The notes below the pieces were generated by a model. The model did no database searches, had not been told where the DNA came from, and saw nothing but the letters and a program-made list of their open reading frames with translations. Made by a program: the position numbers and the translations under genes. DNA of 64,000 nt from the NCBI RefSeq assembly GCF_037963835.1, contig NZ_CP150145.1, positions 5,084,001 through 5,148,000 of the forward strand, read 5' to 3'. This document shows positions 9,044 to 16,824 of the stretch, piece after piece; within the stretch, counting starts at the first letter, position 1; every line of letters begins with the position of its first letter. This stretch comes from Paenibacillus sp. FSL H8-0332. Lineage in GTDB: Bacteria; Bacillota; Bacilli; Paenibacillales; Paenibacillaceae.

Positions 9044-9230
9044 TATACATGTTTCTTATTGAATTTTCATGAAAAAACCAATGAAATTGCAGCATTTTTC
9101 ATTTCGAATATACAATTATCGCAGGAACGCTTCACGAGAATTGTATCCTTAAACCTAATTATATAACATATATATAACACTATTTGTTATATAACTGCCG
9201 GATCGTAGAACCCTGCCAACCCCAATAATC

Positions 9231-9273
9231 AAAAAAAGCGCAAACCCGGAATCAGCTGAAGCCGGATTTACGC
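9231..9273 (-). terminator. Rho-independent terminator after the AraC sensor gene
   Basis: On the minus strand GCGTAAATCCGG pairs with CCGGGTTTGCGC (two G-U pairs) and is followed by seven T residues at 9237-9231. It separates the regulator operon from the transporter operon. Confidence 0.85.
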
Positions 9274-9278
9274 AGTGC

Positions 9279-11531
9279 TTATTCATCTTTATGGAGCTTC
9301 GATTTGCGGTAATCCCCCGGGGTCATGCCCGTAATACGCTTGAAGACCCGTCCGAAGGTAATGGAATTAGCATATCCAATCTGCAGGGCAATATCCTGTA
9401 TGCTCTCTGAAGTCGTCTCCAGCAGTTCCTTGGCCTTCATCAGCCGCTGCTCTGCGAGAAAGTCCACGAACTTCATATTGAATTCTTCCTTGAACAGGTA
9501 GCTGGCGTATTTCGCAGAGATCTGGAACCGTTCGCTCAAATGATTCAAGGAGAGATCAGGATTGGCAAAATGCTCTTCAATATAATGCTTAACCTCGGTA
9601 ATCATCACCCGGTGGCTCTTCAGCTCATTGACTGACACATAGACATGGTAGGTTTCATTCAGCCAGCCGGTCAGCAGCTCCCGGATCTCTTCAAGATCGG
9701 TGCTGCCCCGAATGCGTTCCCGCAGACCGCCGGTCCATGCTGCCGCGAGCTGACGGTCGAGTGTCTCCGCTATGCCCTTAAGCTCCTGCTCCAGTGCCTG
9801 GAGCAGCACTTCCAGCAGCATATAGATCTCTTCGTCCTTCAAGCGGTCCTTGCGGAAGGAATCGAAGATTTCGTCCAGCCGGATACGCCAGTTCTCGTCC
9901 GACAGACGGAATTCACGGACAAGCTGGGTGAAGCTCCCGAAGTATTTATAGCTCTGTAGTCCGGAATCGTCCTGCCCGTCCACCATATGGACTGCCGCAA
10001 TCTCTGTTCCAAGTGCCAGCCTGTGACTCAGCACCTCAGCCGCAGCCGCGTAAGAATTCCGGATCTCCCGCCAGTCCCGGACGACCGTACCCACTCCGAA
10101 GGTCAGAAATACCCGCAGATTATCCATAATCCAGCGGTGGCAGTCTCTTGCCAGCTCCAGCATCGTATCGCTGTCATCCTTCACCGGCTGGAACCGGAAG
10201 CCAATAATCATCCCCAGCCGCTCCCCGCTGATCCATTCGGCCCACGCATGAAGCTGCCTATCTGCCATCAAGTCCCCCAGTACATTGGTTAGGGCGAATT
10301 TCAGCAGATTCTGATCCTGAGCAGGCAGCGCATGCCAGTCCTTCTCCCGGTTCAGCTCGGCTGCGAATACAACGAAGGCTTCGAACTCCCTGGTGCCCTC
10401 AAAAGGGTCCAGCGACTCCAGCCGCTCTGCCGCATCCTCCAGCCGCTGTCCGCTGAGGAAATCCTGGAACAGCTCCCGGCGCTGAATGACCAGATTCTCG
10501 TAGCGTTCCCGCTCATAATCGGTAGTGATCTGCACCAGACGGTCCAGCGCGTTATGCATCAGGGCCAGCTCATCGGAAGCTACGGCAGGCGCGGCATTCT
10601 GGGCCGCAGGCTGAAGTCCTTGAATCCGCACCATCAGCTGATGGATGGGCCGGTAATTCCGCCGGGTGATGTAGATGATGTACACTATGCCCAGCGCAAT
10701 CGTCAGCAGCCCGAGAATGAACCAGATGTAGGAGATCACCGAGATCCAGTCGAATAAGCGCCCGGCCCGCAGCCCGCTCTCGAAGGTCCAGCCCAGATTC
10801 TTCGCCTCGACCTTCGAGAGCGTTCTGTTATTCTGACCGTCTGCGGCGGGAGCAGAATCATAGATCGGTGTCCCCGAGACATCCTTGATCCGCAGGAAGG
10901 ACAGTTCCCCACTCGTTAAGCTGTCCACCAGACGCTCTATGCGGTACACACTGACATTAATAACAATGTAACCGTCGGAGCCCCAAGGAATCGGCAGCCT
11001 GCTGGCCTGGCTGATCACCGGCCGCAAGTCCTGAGAGTTCCTGGGCTGAACCATCCGTACAGCGCTCCACCCCTGCTGCTGCTTATTCGCGGAGAGCTGC
11101 TGCAAATATTCCGCCTCCAGCCCCTGGCCCTGTCCCGGATTCACGTATCCGCTCTGGCCCAGCATCAGCTTGTCCTTGTTACGGTAGACATAGATCGAAT
11201 CAATCAGGCTGAAGCGTTCAGATAGCCGGTTCATGCTCTGCACAATTTCATACGAGCTTCCAGCCGGTGAGTCCGTGCCGGAGGGCGCATCCAGGAAGTC
11301 ATTATAGGAATAGTTATTTCCGATCTCCTGCAGCACGCCCAGCTCTATATCATTCAAGGTCCGCTCCACCGTATCCGCCACATAGCGGGTGGATATGTAA
11401 TTGGCCTTCTCCGTCTCGCTGCGGGACAGCTCCGTAATGACCATGAAGGCCAGGAAGATTAGAACAGTGACTACAAGCAGGAAGACAGGGAAGTATGAGA
11501 ATAGCATCCGACTATACCAACTGCGCTTCAT
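9279..11531 (-). CDS. Membrane-bound AraC-type sensor-regulator
   Basis: A 750-residue protein starting at ATG 11531 behind GAAGGGGG. A transmembrane helix lies at about residues 8-32. An extracellular sensor part follows to about 255, and a second helix (WFILGLLTIALGIVYIIYI) near 270. A middle region of about 350 residues resembles the inter-domain part of YtdP/YesN-like proteins. The C-terminal 100 residues are an AraC HTH domain, with LNHLSERFQISAKYASYLFK and IQDIALQIGYANSITFGRVF. It has no kinase or receiver domain, so it senses a ligand outside and binds DNA inside in one chain. Lying directly upstream of the sugar transporter operon, it is the likely activator of that operon. Confidence 0.9.
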   Translation of the reverse strand: MKRSWYSRMLFSYFPVFLLVVTVLIFLAFMVITELSRSETEKANYISTRYVADTVERTLNDIELGVLQEIGNNYSYNDFLDAPSGTDSPAGSSYEIVQSMNRLSERFSLIDSIYVYRNKDKLMLGQSGYVNPGQGQGLEAEYLQQLSANKQQQGWSAVRMVQPRNSQDLRPVISQASRLPIPWGSDGYIVINVSVYRIERLVDSLTSGELSFLRIKDVSGTPIYDSAPAADGQNNRTLSKVEAKNLGWTFESGLRAGRLFDWISVISYIWFILGLLTIALGIVYIIYITRRNYRPIHQLMVRIQGLQPAAQNAAPAVASDELALMHNALDRLVQITTDYERERYENLVIQRRELFQDFLSGQRLEDAAERLESLDPFEGTREFEAFVVFAAELNREKDWHALPAQDQNLLKFALTNVLGDLMADRQLHAWAEWISGERLGMIIGFRFQPVKDDSDTMLELARDCHRWIMDNLRVFLTFGVGTVVRDWREIRNSYAAAAEVLSHRLALGTEIAAVHMVDGQDDSGLQSYKYFGSFTQLVREFRLSDENWRIRLDEIFDSFRKDRLKDEEIYMLLEVLLQALEQELKGIAETLDRQLAAAWTGGLRERIRGSTDLEEIRELLTGWLNETYHVYVSVNELKSHRVMITEVKHYIEEHFANPDLSLNHLSERFQISAKYASYLFKEEFNMKFVDFLAEQRLMKAKELLETTSESIQDIALQIGYANSITFGRVFKRITGMTPGDYRKSKLHKDE

Positions 11532-11549
11532 AGAGCTTCCCCCTTCTTC

Positions 11550-12752
11550 TTATTCAGACTGCTGCTTCTTATGTGAAATGGAGCTTACCTTGTACAGCAG
11601 CAAAGCGCCGAGCGCGGCGCTGACCGTACAGGAGAAATACATTAGTCGCGGGCCGCCGCTATCCAGCAAATACCCGTTCAGCAGGTTCCCGGCAATGCCT
11701 CCAAGCCCCACAAACACCATATTGAACAGGCTTTGTCCTGTGGCCTGCAGCTCTTTGCCCGTAATGGAGGCCACATATTCCACAGCTGCAATGTAAAAGA
11801 AACCAAAAGACATACCGTGCAGCGTCTGGACACCTATCATAACACCGGGAACAGGAATGAGCCATTGGATCGCCCAGCGGAGCATGTAGACAACGGAGGC
11901 CAGCATCAATGTTTTCTCATAGCCGTACTTCTTCAGAACGCTTGCGGCCACGAGCATGGCCGGAACACTGGTAATGGAAGCAATCATCAGGGCGATGCCT
12001 GACCATGCGAAGCTCCCGCCCGCCATCTGGAAGGTCAGGACAAAGAAGGAGTTGAAGGCCGTAAGCGTCTGGTTCACCAGAAAACAACCGGCGAGAAACA
12101 ACAGAAAGACCCGGTTGCCCAGCAGCTGCCTGATTCCGCTGGTGAAGGTTACGTGCTGCGTCCGCCGCTCCACATTCACCGGGATGGTAATCACGAGCAG
12201 AAGGGCAAGCAGGTTGAAGAGCAGGAAGGGAATCCACAGCTCTGTAACTCCCATCCAGTTCAGATACAGTCCTCCGAAGTACCCTCCCAGCGCCGTACCG
12301 ATACTGCCGAACAGCCGGATGGTCCCGAACGAGGTGCCTGCGGCTGAAGCTGCATTCACAGCATAAGCGTCGGCAATCGGCGTCTGGGTGCTCTGAAAAA
12401 TCGTATACAAGCTGTATACCAGCACAATGACGACAAGCCATTTTACATTGTAGAAATAGACTATGGTGCCGGGAACAATTAGGGTAAGCATTAGTACCAG
12501 TCTTGTTCGTTGATAGCGGTCCACCAGAATTCCCCATAACGGCTGAAACAGAATCGCCAGCAAGGTGCCGAATGCCATCATCACTCCAATCCTCTGGCTC
12601 GTCATGCCCTGATGGACCAGAAGAGAGGTGACATACGGGTTGAAGCTGCCCCCGGCCAGACCTGTGAACAGATACAGCCCGCGCATCTTCAGCAGGACCT
12701 CGCTCTCCTTGCTCCCTACAGAGAATCTCATTATACTTGTTCCGCGTCTCAT
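11550..12752 (-). CDS. Major facilitator superfamily transporter
   Basis: A 400-residue transporter with about twelve hydrophobic helices. ATG 12752 is chosen because GAGGG lies seven bases upstream; another ATG two codons earlier overlaps that site. Motif A appears as GILVDRYQRTRLVLML after helix 2. The N-terminus LYLFTGLAGGSFNPYVTSLL is of the kind found in LacY-like/MFS_1_like sugar and nucleoside symporters. It lies ten bases after a ROK sugar kinase and before the AraC sensor, so it probably imports or exports the sugar that the kinase acts on. The substrate cannot be read from sequence. Confidence 0.88.
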   Translation of the reverse strand: MRRGTSIMRFSVGSKESEVLLKMRGLYLFTGLAGGSFNPYVTSLLVHQGMTSQRIGVMMAFGTLLAILFQPLWGILVDRYQRTRLVLMLTLIVPGTIVYFYNVKWLVVIVLVYSLYTIFQSTQTPIADAYAVNAASAAGTSFGTIRLFGSIGTALGGYFGGLYLNWMGVTELWIPFLLFNLLALLLVITIPVNVERRTQHVTFTSGIRQLLGNRVFLLFLAGCFLVNQTLTAFNSFFVLTFQMAGGSFAWSGIALMIASITSVPAMLVAASVLKKYGYEKTLMLASVVYMLRWAIQWLIPVPGVMIGVQTLHGMSFGFFYIAAVEYVASITGKELQATGQSLFNMVFVGLGGIAGNLLNGYLLDSGGPRLMYFSCTVSAALGALLLYKVSSISHKKQQSE

Positions 12753-12762
12753 CTTCATACCC

Positions 12763-13746
12763 TCAATTCTGCCCGGTTCCTGCGTTCAGCCTGCTTCGGG
12801 CCGCCGCAGCAGCACCTATCGCTCCCGCCTGATTGCCGAGCACCGCCTGCCGGATCGTTAAGGCTTGCTCAGGCGTGTACCGGCTGACCCGCGCTGCAAC
12901 CTCCTGCACATAGCCCGGGTTCTTCTCCACGACACCGCCGCCGAGAATGACCAGCTCCAGATCCAGCGTAATCGCAATATTCTTGACCGCCGCCGCCATC
13001 TGTTCATACGCATGATCCAGCAGCGCAAGTGCTGTCTCATCCCGTTGCTGCGCGGCTGCAAATACATGCTCCGCCCGGACCGCATCGCCCTGCGCCAGCT
13101 CCCGGATCAATGAACTACTGTTGTTCCCGTGCAGCCTTGCAGCCGCCTTCGCTCCAATCCCCGTGCCGGATACCTCCATCTCAAAAGGACCGAACTCACT
13201 GTACTCCGGATCGGCAGCAGCATGAACCGCTCCCGGCTCAACGATGAGATAGCCGATCTCACCCGCAGCGAAGCTGGCTCCCCGGTAGAGCTGGCCGTTC
13301 AGGAACAAGGCGCTGCCCACCCCCGTCCCGACTGTGATCATAATGAAATGCTCAGATCCGGCAGCCGAGCCCGCTGCATACTCGCCCATAGCCGCCATAT
13401 TCACATCATTGTCCAGCACGACCAGTCCGGGATAATAAGCGGCAATTACCGGACGAATATCCGTGGTTGCAGGCCAATTGAGCGCCGGTGCGCTGGTCAG
13501 TGTGCCAGTGCGCTCATTCATGACTCCCGGGAACCCGATGCCCACTCCCTTCAGAGAAGTGAGCGTAGTGCCGTTACGCTTGCAGAATTGCTCCAGTTCG
13601 GCGAATAACCAGCGGAAGAATACCTCCGGCTCCCGGCTCAGCTGCGTCTCCACCTTGTACTGTTCAAGCACCGTACCTTCTTCATCTGTGAGGCATAGCA
13701 GTGTCTTGGTGCCGCCCACATCAATTCCGGCAGTTAACATATTCAT
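12763..13746 (-). CDS. ROK family sugar kinase lacking the zinc-binding cysteine motif
   Basis: A 327-residue ROK kinase starting at ATG 13746 behind GGGGGA. The phosphate-binding GIDVGGTKT lies at residues 7-15 and the catalytic DNDVN near 111-115. ITVGTGVGSALFLNGQLYRG and AGEIGYLIVEPGA follow, then ILGGGVVEKNPGYV in the C-terminal half. The region after AGEIGYL normally carries a CxCGxxGC zinc site; here it reads VHAAADPEYSEFGPFEMEVSG with no cysteine, as in zinc-free ROK members. It phosphorylates a hexose or amino sugar, probably supplied by the MFS transporter that follows. It lies 43 bases after the ROK repressor gene and is probably cotranscribed with it. Confidence 0.88.
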   Translation of the reverse strand: MNMLTAGIDVGGTKTLLCLTDEEGTVLEQYKVETQLSREPEVFFRWLFAELEQFCKRNGTTLTSLKGVGIGFPGVMNERTGTLTSAPALNWPATTDIRPVIAAYYPGLVVLDNDVNMAAMGEYAAGSAAGSEHFIMITVGTGVGSALFLNGQLYRGASFAAGEIGYLIVEPGAVHAAADPEYSEFGPFEMEVSGTGIGAKAAARLHGNNSSSLIRELAQGDAVRAEHVFAAAQQRDETALALLDHAYEQMAAAVKNIAITLDLELVILGGGVVEKNPGYVQEVAARVSRYTPEQALTIRQAVLGNQAGAIGAAAAARSRLNAGTGQN

Positions 13747-13789
13747 CTAGGATTCCCCCGTCATTCTATAAAATATATGCTTATGCTCC

Positions 13790-14968
13790 TTATGCCCGCA
13801 GCTCACGAAAAGCCAACTGGACCGCGGTCTGCACCGCTCCAAGAACCACATCCTTGTCACCGTGGCTGGAAGCAGCCAGCCGGGGCTTCCGTTGAAGCCC
13901 GCCCAGCCTGGCTTCCAGCCTCTCCAGCAGGATCTCTCCATGGCTGCCCAGTTCGCCTCCAAGAACCACAGTCGCTGGAGCCATCACTGTACAAATACTG
14001 CCCACCGCCTCTGCGAGCAGATTGCAGTAAGCTTCCATAATAGTCAGTGCAAGAGGCTCGCCTCTGCGCACTGCATCCCATATCTGCGCTGCCGTTCCTC
14101 CAGGTGTGGACAGCAGATGCGCTGTATCACCTGCGCCTGTGTATTCTTTTGCCATCCGATTGGCCAGTTGCCTTAATCCGTCTGTAGACAGTACATCCTC
14201 CAGCCTGCCTGCGCTCAGCATCAGATTCGCTAGCTCGCCTGCACCGCCGCCAAGCCCCCGGTAGATCTCCCCGTGGATAATAAGGCCGCCCCCGGTTCCT
14301 GCGCCGATGGAGAAGTACAGCAGAGAGCCGCTTGCCGCCATACCCGAAGAGGCATACTCCGCCAGAGCCGCGAGGTTGACATCATTCTCCGTCACTATGG
14401 GCACGGGGAACAGCCGGGCTAGATTAGCCCTTGCGAGCACCCCTTCACACCCGCGCAGCGGGGCAACCAGGTCAGACACGCTGCCATCTGCCGGGTCCAC
14501 TACGCCAGGAATCCCGAAGGCGGCAGCCCGCAGCTTCTCCCGGGAGATCCCGGAATCCGCAAGCAGTCCCTCTATGCTCTGAACCAGGAAGTCTTGATAT
14601 ACCGCCTCTGTCAGCCCGCCCTCCGGCATAGACAGCTGCTTGTAATAGCAGATCTCTCCGCTCATATCTGCGAGTGCTATGCGCAGGCTGCTTCCCCCCA
14701 CCTCAGCCCCCAGGGTATAAAAGCATTTCGGGTTGAATTCCACTAGAGTCGCTTTGCGGCCCTGAGTATTCTCTGCTCTGCCGGTCTCTCTGACCAGTCC
14801 GCGTTCTATAAGATGAGCAATGGCCGAGGATACCGTAGGCTTGCTTAAGCCGGTATACCGGCTAAGATCCGCCCTGGATTGCGGTCCGCCGCCGATCATC
14901 TGGTCCAGAATCAGAAATTCATTGAGATTGCGCATGACCTTGGGGGTCCCGGCCGTTTGAATTCTCAC
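13790..14968 (-). CDS. ROK family transcriptional repressor (XylR/NagC type)
   Basis: A 392-residue regulator starting at GTG 14968, eight bases after GGAG. The N-terminal 80 residues are a winged HTH: SRADLSRYTGLSKPTVSSAI followed by LIERGLVRETGRA and QGRKATLVEF. The rest is a ROK sugar-binding domain: TLGAEVGGSSLRIALADMSG, TENDVNLAALAEY, FSIGAGTGGGLIIHGEI and VVLGGELGSHGE. The zinc motif of classical ROK proteins is not visible. Repressors of this type bind operator palindromes and release DNA when sugar binds. A good palindrome lies just upstream at 14998-15015, so autoregulation of this repressor-kinase-transporter-AraC unit is likely. Confidence 0.9.
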   Translation of the reverse strand: MRIQTAGTPKVMRNLNEFLILDQMIGGGPQSRADLSRYTGLSKPTVSSAIAHLIERGLVRETGRAENTQGRKATLVEFNPKCFYTLGAEVGGSSLRIALADMSGEICYYKQLSMPEGGLTEAVYQDFLVQSIEGLLADSGISREKLRAAAFGIPGVVDPADGSVSDLVAPLRGCEGVLARANLARLFPVPIVTENDVNLAALAEYASSGMAASGSLLYFSIGAGTGGGLIIHGEIYRGLGGGAGELANLMLSAGRLEDVLSTDGLRQLANRMAKEYTGAGDTAHLLSTPGGTAAQIWDAVRRGEPLALTIMEAYCNLLAEAVGSICTVMAPATVVLGGELGSHGEILLERLEARLGGLQRKPRLAASSHGDKDVVLGAVQTAVQLAFRELRA

Positions 14969-14997
14969 GATTCATACTCCGTTCTATACATAGTTAA

Positions 14998-15015
14998 TTA
15001 AGTTTACTAACTTAA
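14998..15015. promoter_or_regulatory. Probable ROK repressor operator
   Basis: TTAAGTT and AACTTAA form a perfect inverted repeat around TACT, 30 bases upstream of the repressor start codon. Just upstream on the minus strand a 12-base motif GACTGTATATTA occurs twice in a row (15010-15034 region). Site and spacing fit an autoregulatory operator; which protein binds is inferred. Confidence 0.55.
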
Positions 15016-15059
15016 TATACAGTCTAATATACAGTCTTTCGGGCGATTTATCCAGCACC

Positions 15060-15100
15060 TAAAAAAATACAAAAATCCCCAATCCTCCTGCGGATCGGGA
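15060..15100 (-). terminator. Terminator after the GNAT gene
   Basis: On the minus strand TCCCGATCC pairs imperfectly with GGATTGGGGA and is followed by TTTTTGTATTTTTTT. It lies 13 bases past the acetyltransferase stop codon. Confidence 0.7.
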
Positions 15101-15112
15101 ACGAGTGTCAGG

Positions 15113-15724
15113 CTATTTCAGCATTTTCTCCATATGCAGCACTTTGTGGAAGCCCGCCTGCGAGGAGAACAACCGGGTATTCTCCACCTTGAAGGTCCGG
15201 AAGCCTACCCGCTCATACAGCTTCTTCGCCAGCGGATTGGTATCGACAACCTCCAGCAGCACCTTACTGCGGTTCGCCTGCCGGGACCAGGTGAAGGCGG
15301 CTTCCAGCAGCCGGGTTCCGATTCCAAGCCCTCTGGCTTCACCAGAAACAACAAGCGGGTCAATGTGAATCGTGTCCTTAGAGATACCACTGTGGAACAG
15401 ACGGTATACGCCGTAGGCTGCATACCGCCACACACCACCGAAGATACCGAATGTCTGCCTGAGCGACGCATAGTTTAGCGCGGCGAAGAAGCCGTCACCT
15501 TTTTCCAGACCGATGAATCCTATAACCCTTCCTTCACATAGCGCGTATAGACCGTTGTCATAACGCAGGCTGCGGCAGAGCACCTCCACAACCTCCTTCT
15601 CTTCACGGGTAAATATCCACAGGGCGCTGAATTTGAGGGCAAAAGCCTGGTAGTACAGCCTGGCGACCTCGCTTTTCTGCACTTCATCCAAGCGGTCTAC
15701 GATCTCTACTTGCAGTGTTGACAT
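15113..15724 (-). CDS. GNAT family N-acetyltransferase
   Basis: A 203-residue protein starting at ATG 15724 with AGGAGG seven bases upstream. The acetyl-CoA binding motif A reads HIDPLVVSGEARGLGIGTRL (about residues 124-143). Motif B, LEVVDTNPLAKKLYERVGF, is at about 162-180. The N-terminal 110 residues are longer than in minimal GNAT proteins and contain the substrate site. The acceptor is unknown. The TetR gene lies 65 bases upstream on the same strand, so the two may be cotranscribed and the acetyltransferase controlled by that repressor. Confidence 0.88.
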   Translation of the reverse strand: MSTLQVEIVDRLDEVQKSEVARLYYQAFALKFSALWIFTREEKEVVEVLCRSLRYDNGLYALCEGRVIGFIGLEKGDGFFAALNYASLRQTFGIFGGVWRYAAYGVYRLFHSGISKDTIHIDPLVVSGEARGLGIGTRLLEAAFTWSRQANRSKVLLEVVDTNPLAKKLYERVGFRTFKVENTRLFSSQAGFHKVLHMEKMLK

Positions 15725-15789
15725 ACCGGTTCCTCCTTATTGTTCCACTCCAGATTCTATCCGTCTTGGTGAACGATCCCTCTTCACGG

Positions 15790-16365
15790 TTACCTGCCGT
15801 CCCCTTGCCCTGTTCTGCCAAAGCCTTGGAGGACTGTATTAACCAGCAGCTGCGGAGCGTCATTCTTCGCAAGATTCCCCTTCTGGATCTCCTGCCAGGC
15901 AACGAACAACAGATTATACATGACCGTGATGATCCAGTGGGCGGTCATTCCGGCATTCAGCAGACCGCGTGCCTGCCAGCCCTCCACCGCTTCCCGCAGT
16001 GGCTGCTTGATCCGTGCTTCCTCGGCTACAATATGCGGGTTCTCGTCCACTGAGGCTGCAGAGCTGAGAAAAGACACCTTGCTGCCCAAAGGAATCAGCA
16101 CCTCGAACACTTCCATCAGGAATGAGAGCATATCGCGCTCCTCTGCGGTAACGCCCCCAAGCGCTTCTTCCACCAGCCCGATCGCATTCAGCGCCAGCGC
16201 ATCCAGCAGCAGCTCCCTGGTGGAGAAATAACGGTGCAGCGTCGCAATGCCGATCCCTGCGTGATCCGCTATCTCCTGCAGCGTAGCCGTCGGCTTGAGC
16301 GCAAGCAGCTCCGTGGACGCATCCAGAATGGCCTTGCGTTTGTTATCTTTAACACTGGTTTTCAT
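15790..16365 (-). CDS. TetR/AcrR family transcriptional regulator
   Basis: A 191-residue regulator. The N-terminal HTH reads RKAILDASTELLALKPTATL, then IADHAGIGIATLHRYFSTRE (about residues 10-55), the standard TetR arrangement with the HRYF recognition helix. The C-terminal helices (about 60-190) would bind a small ligand. The ATG 16365 has only a moderate ribosome site (GAGG at a distance of about 13). A 10-bp inverted repeat at 16432-16459 in its upstream DNA is a fitting operator. Target genes beyond itself and the adjacent acetyltransferase cannot be deduced. Confidence 0.88.
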   Translation of the reverse strand: MKTSVKDNKRKAILDASTELLALKPTATLQEIADHAGIGIATLHRYFSTRELLLDALALNAIGLVEEALGGVTAEERDMLSFLMEVFEVLIPLGSKVSFLSSAASVDENPHIVAEEARIKQPLREAVEGWQARGLLNAGMTAHWIITVMYNLLFVAWQEIQKGNLAKNDAPQLLVNTVLQGFGRTGQGDGR

Positions 16366-16431
16366 GAATATAGGCCTGCCTCTGCTGTAGGATGAGTGAT
16401 AGTTTTTTTATTATAATGATATTTTAGTAAT

Positions 16432-16459
16432 CTAAATGATACATTTATCTATCATTTAG
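16432..16459. promoter_or_regulatory. Inverted repeat, probable TetR operator
   Basis: CTAAATGATA (16432-16441) and TATCATTTAG (16450-16459) are perfect inverted copies separated by eight bases. The site lies 66 bases upstream of the TetR start codon, in the expected promoter area. Size and symmetry match TetR-family operators. Confidence 0.65.
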
Positions 16460-16519
16460 GTTTATTTTATACCGGGAGGTGGGTGGTGTCAAACCTCCAA
16501 TGCGCGTTGGCGGAGGGTT

Positions 16520-16706
16520 AAGTGTAATTCGTACAACTAAAATGAACAATACAGGCTCTATGTGCGGTTTAATTGTATTTGATACATCTATTTATAAGTA
16601 AATGATCTAAAAGTCTGCTTTCGCCTCATTTTAATTGTACAGAATGCAGTTAACTCAGCTTATCCGGGCTTTAGGCTACTTTTAGCTGTACGGAATACAA
16701 TTAAAC
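16520..16706. repeat. Cluster of four related AT-rich palindromic repeats
   Basis: Imperfect copies of a dyad close to TTTAATTGTA...TACAATTAAA occur near 16520, 16568, 16629 and 16680, about 50-60 bases apart. Examples are TTTAATTGTATTTGATACAT and TTAATTGTACAGAATGCAGT. No gene is visible in 16460-16716; these repeats are what the stretch holds. Confidence 0.6.
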
Positions 16707-16716
16707 TCACTCCTAC

Positions 16717-16751
16717 AAAAAGAAGGGAAGACGACAACCTCCCGTCTCCCC
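16717..16751 (-). terminator. Terminator of the GH5-GH51 unit
   Basis: On the minus strand GGGGAGACG (16743-16751) pairs with CGTCTTCCC (16725-16733), with one G-U pair, and is followed by TTCTTTTT. Confidence 0.75.
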
Positions 16752-16792
16752 CATATTCCTTATATTTGATCTTTCGAGCATTACTTTCGCCC

Positions 16793-16824
16793 ACATTACC
16801 TTACATTACCTTACATTACCTTAC
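16793..16824. repeat. Tandem decamer repeat across the GH51 stop codon
   Basis: The ten-base unit ACATTACCTT occurs three times in succession plus ACC. The stop codon of the GH51 gene (16816-16818, minus) lies inside the array, so copy number changes by slippage could alter the last codons. Confidence 0.85.
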
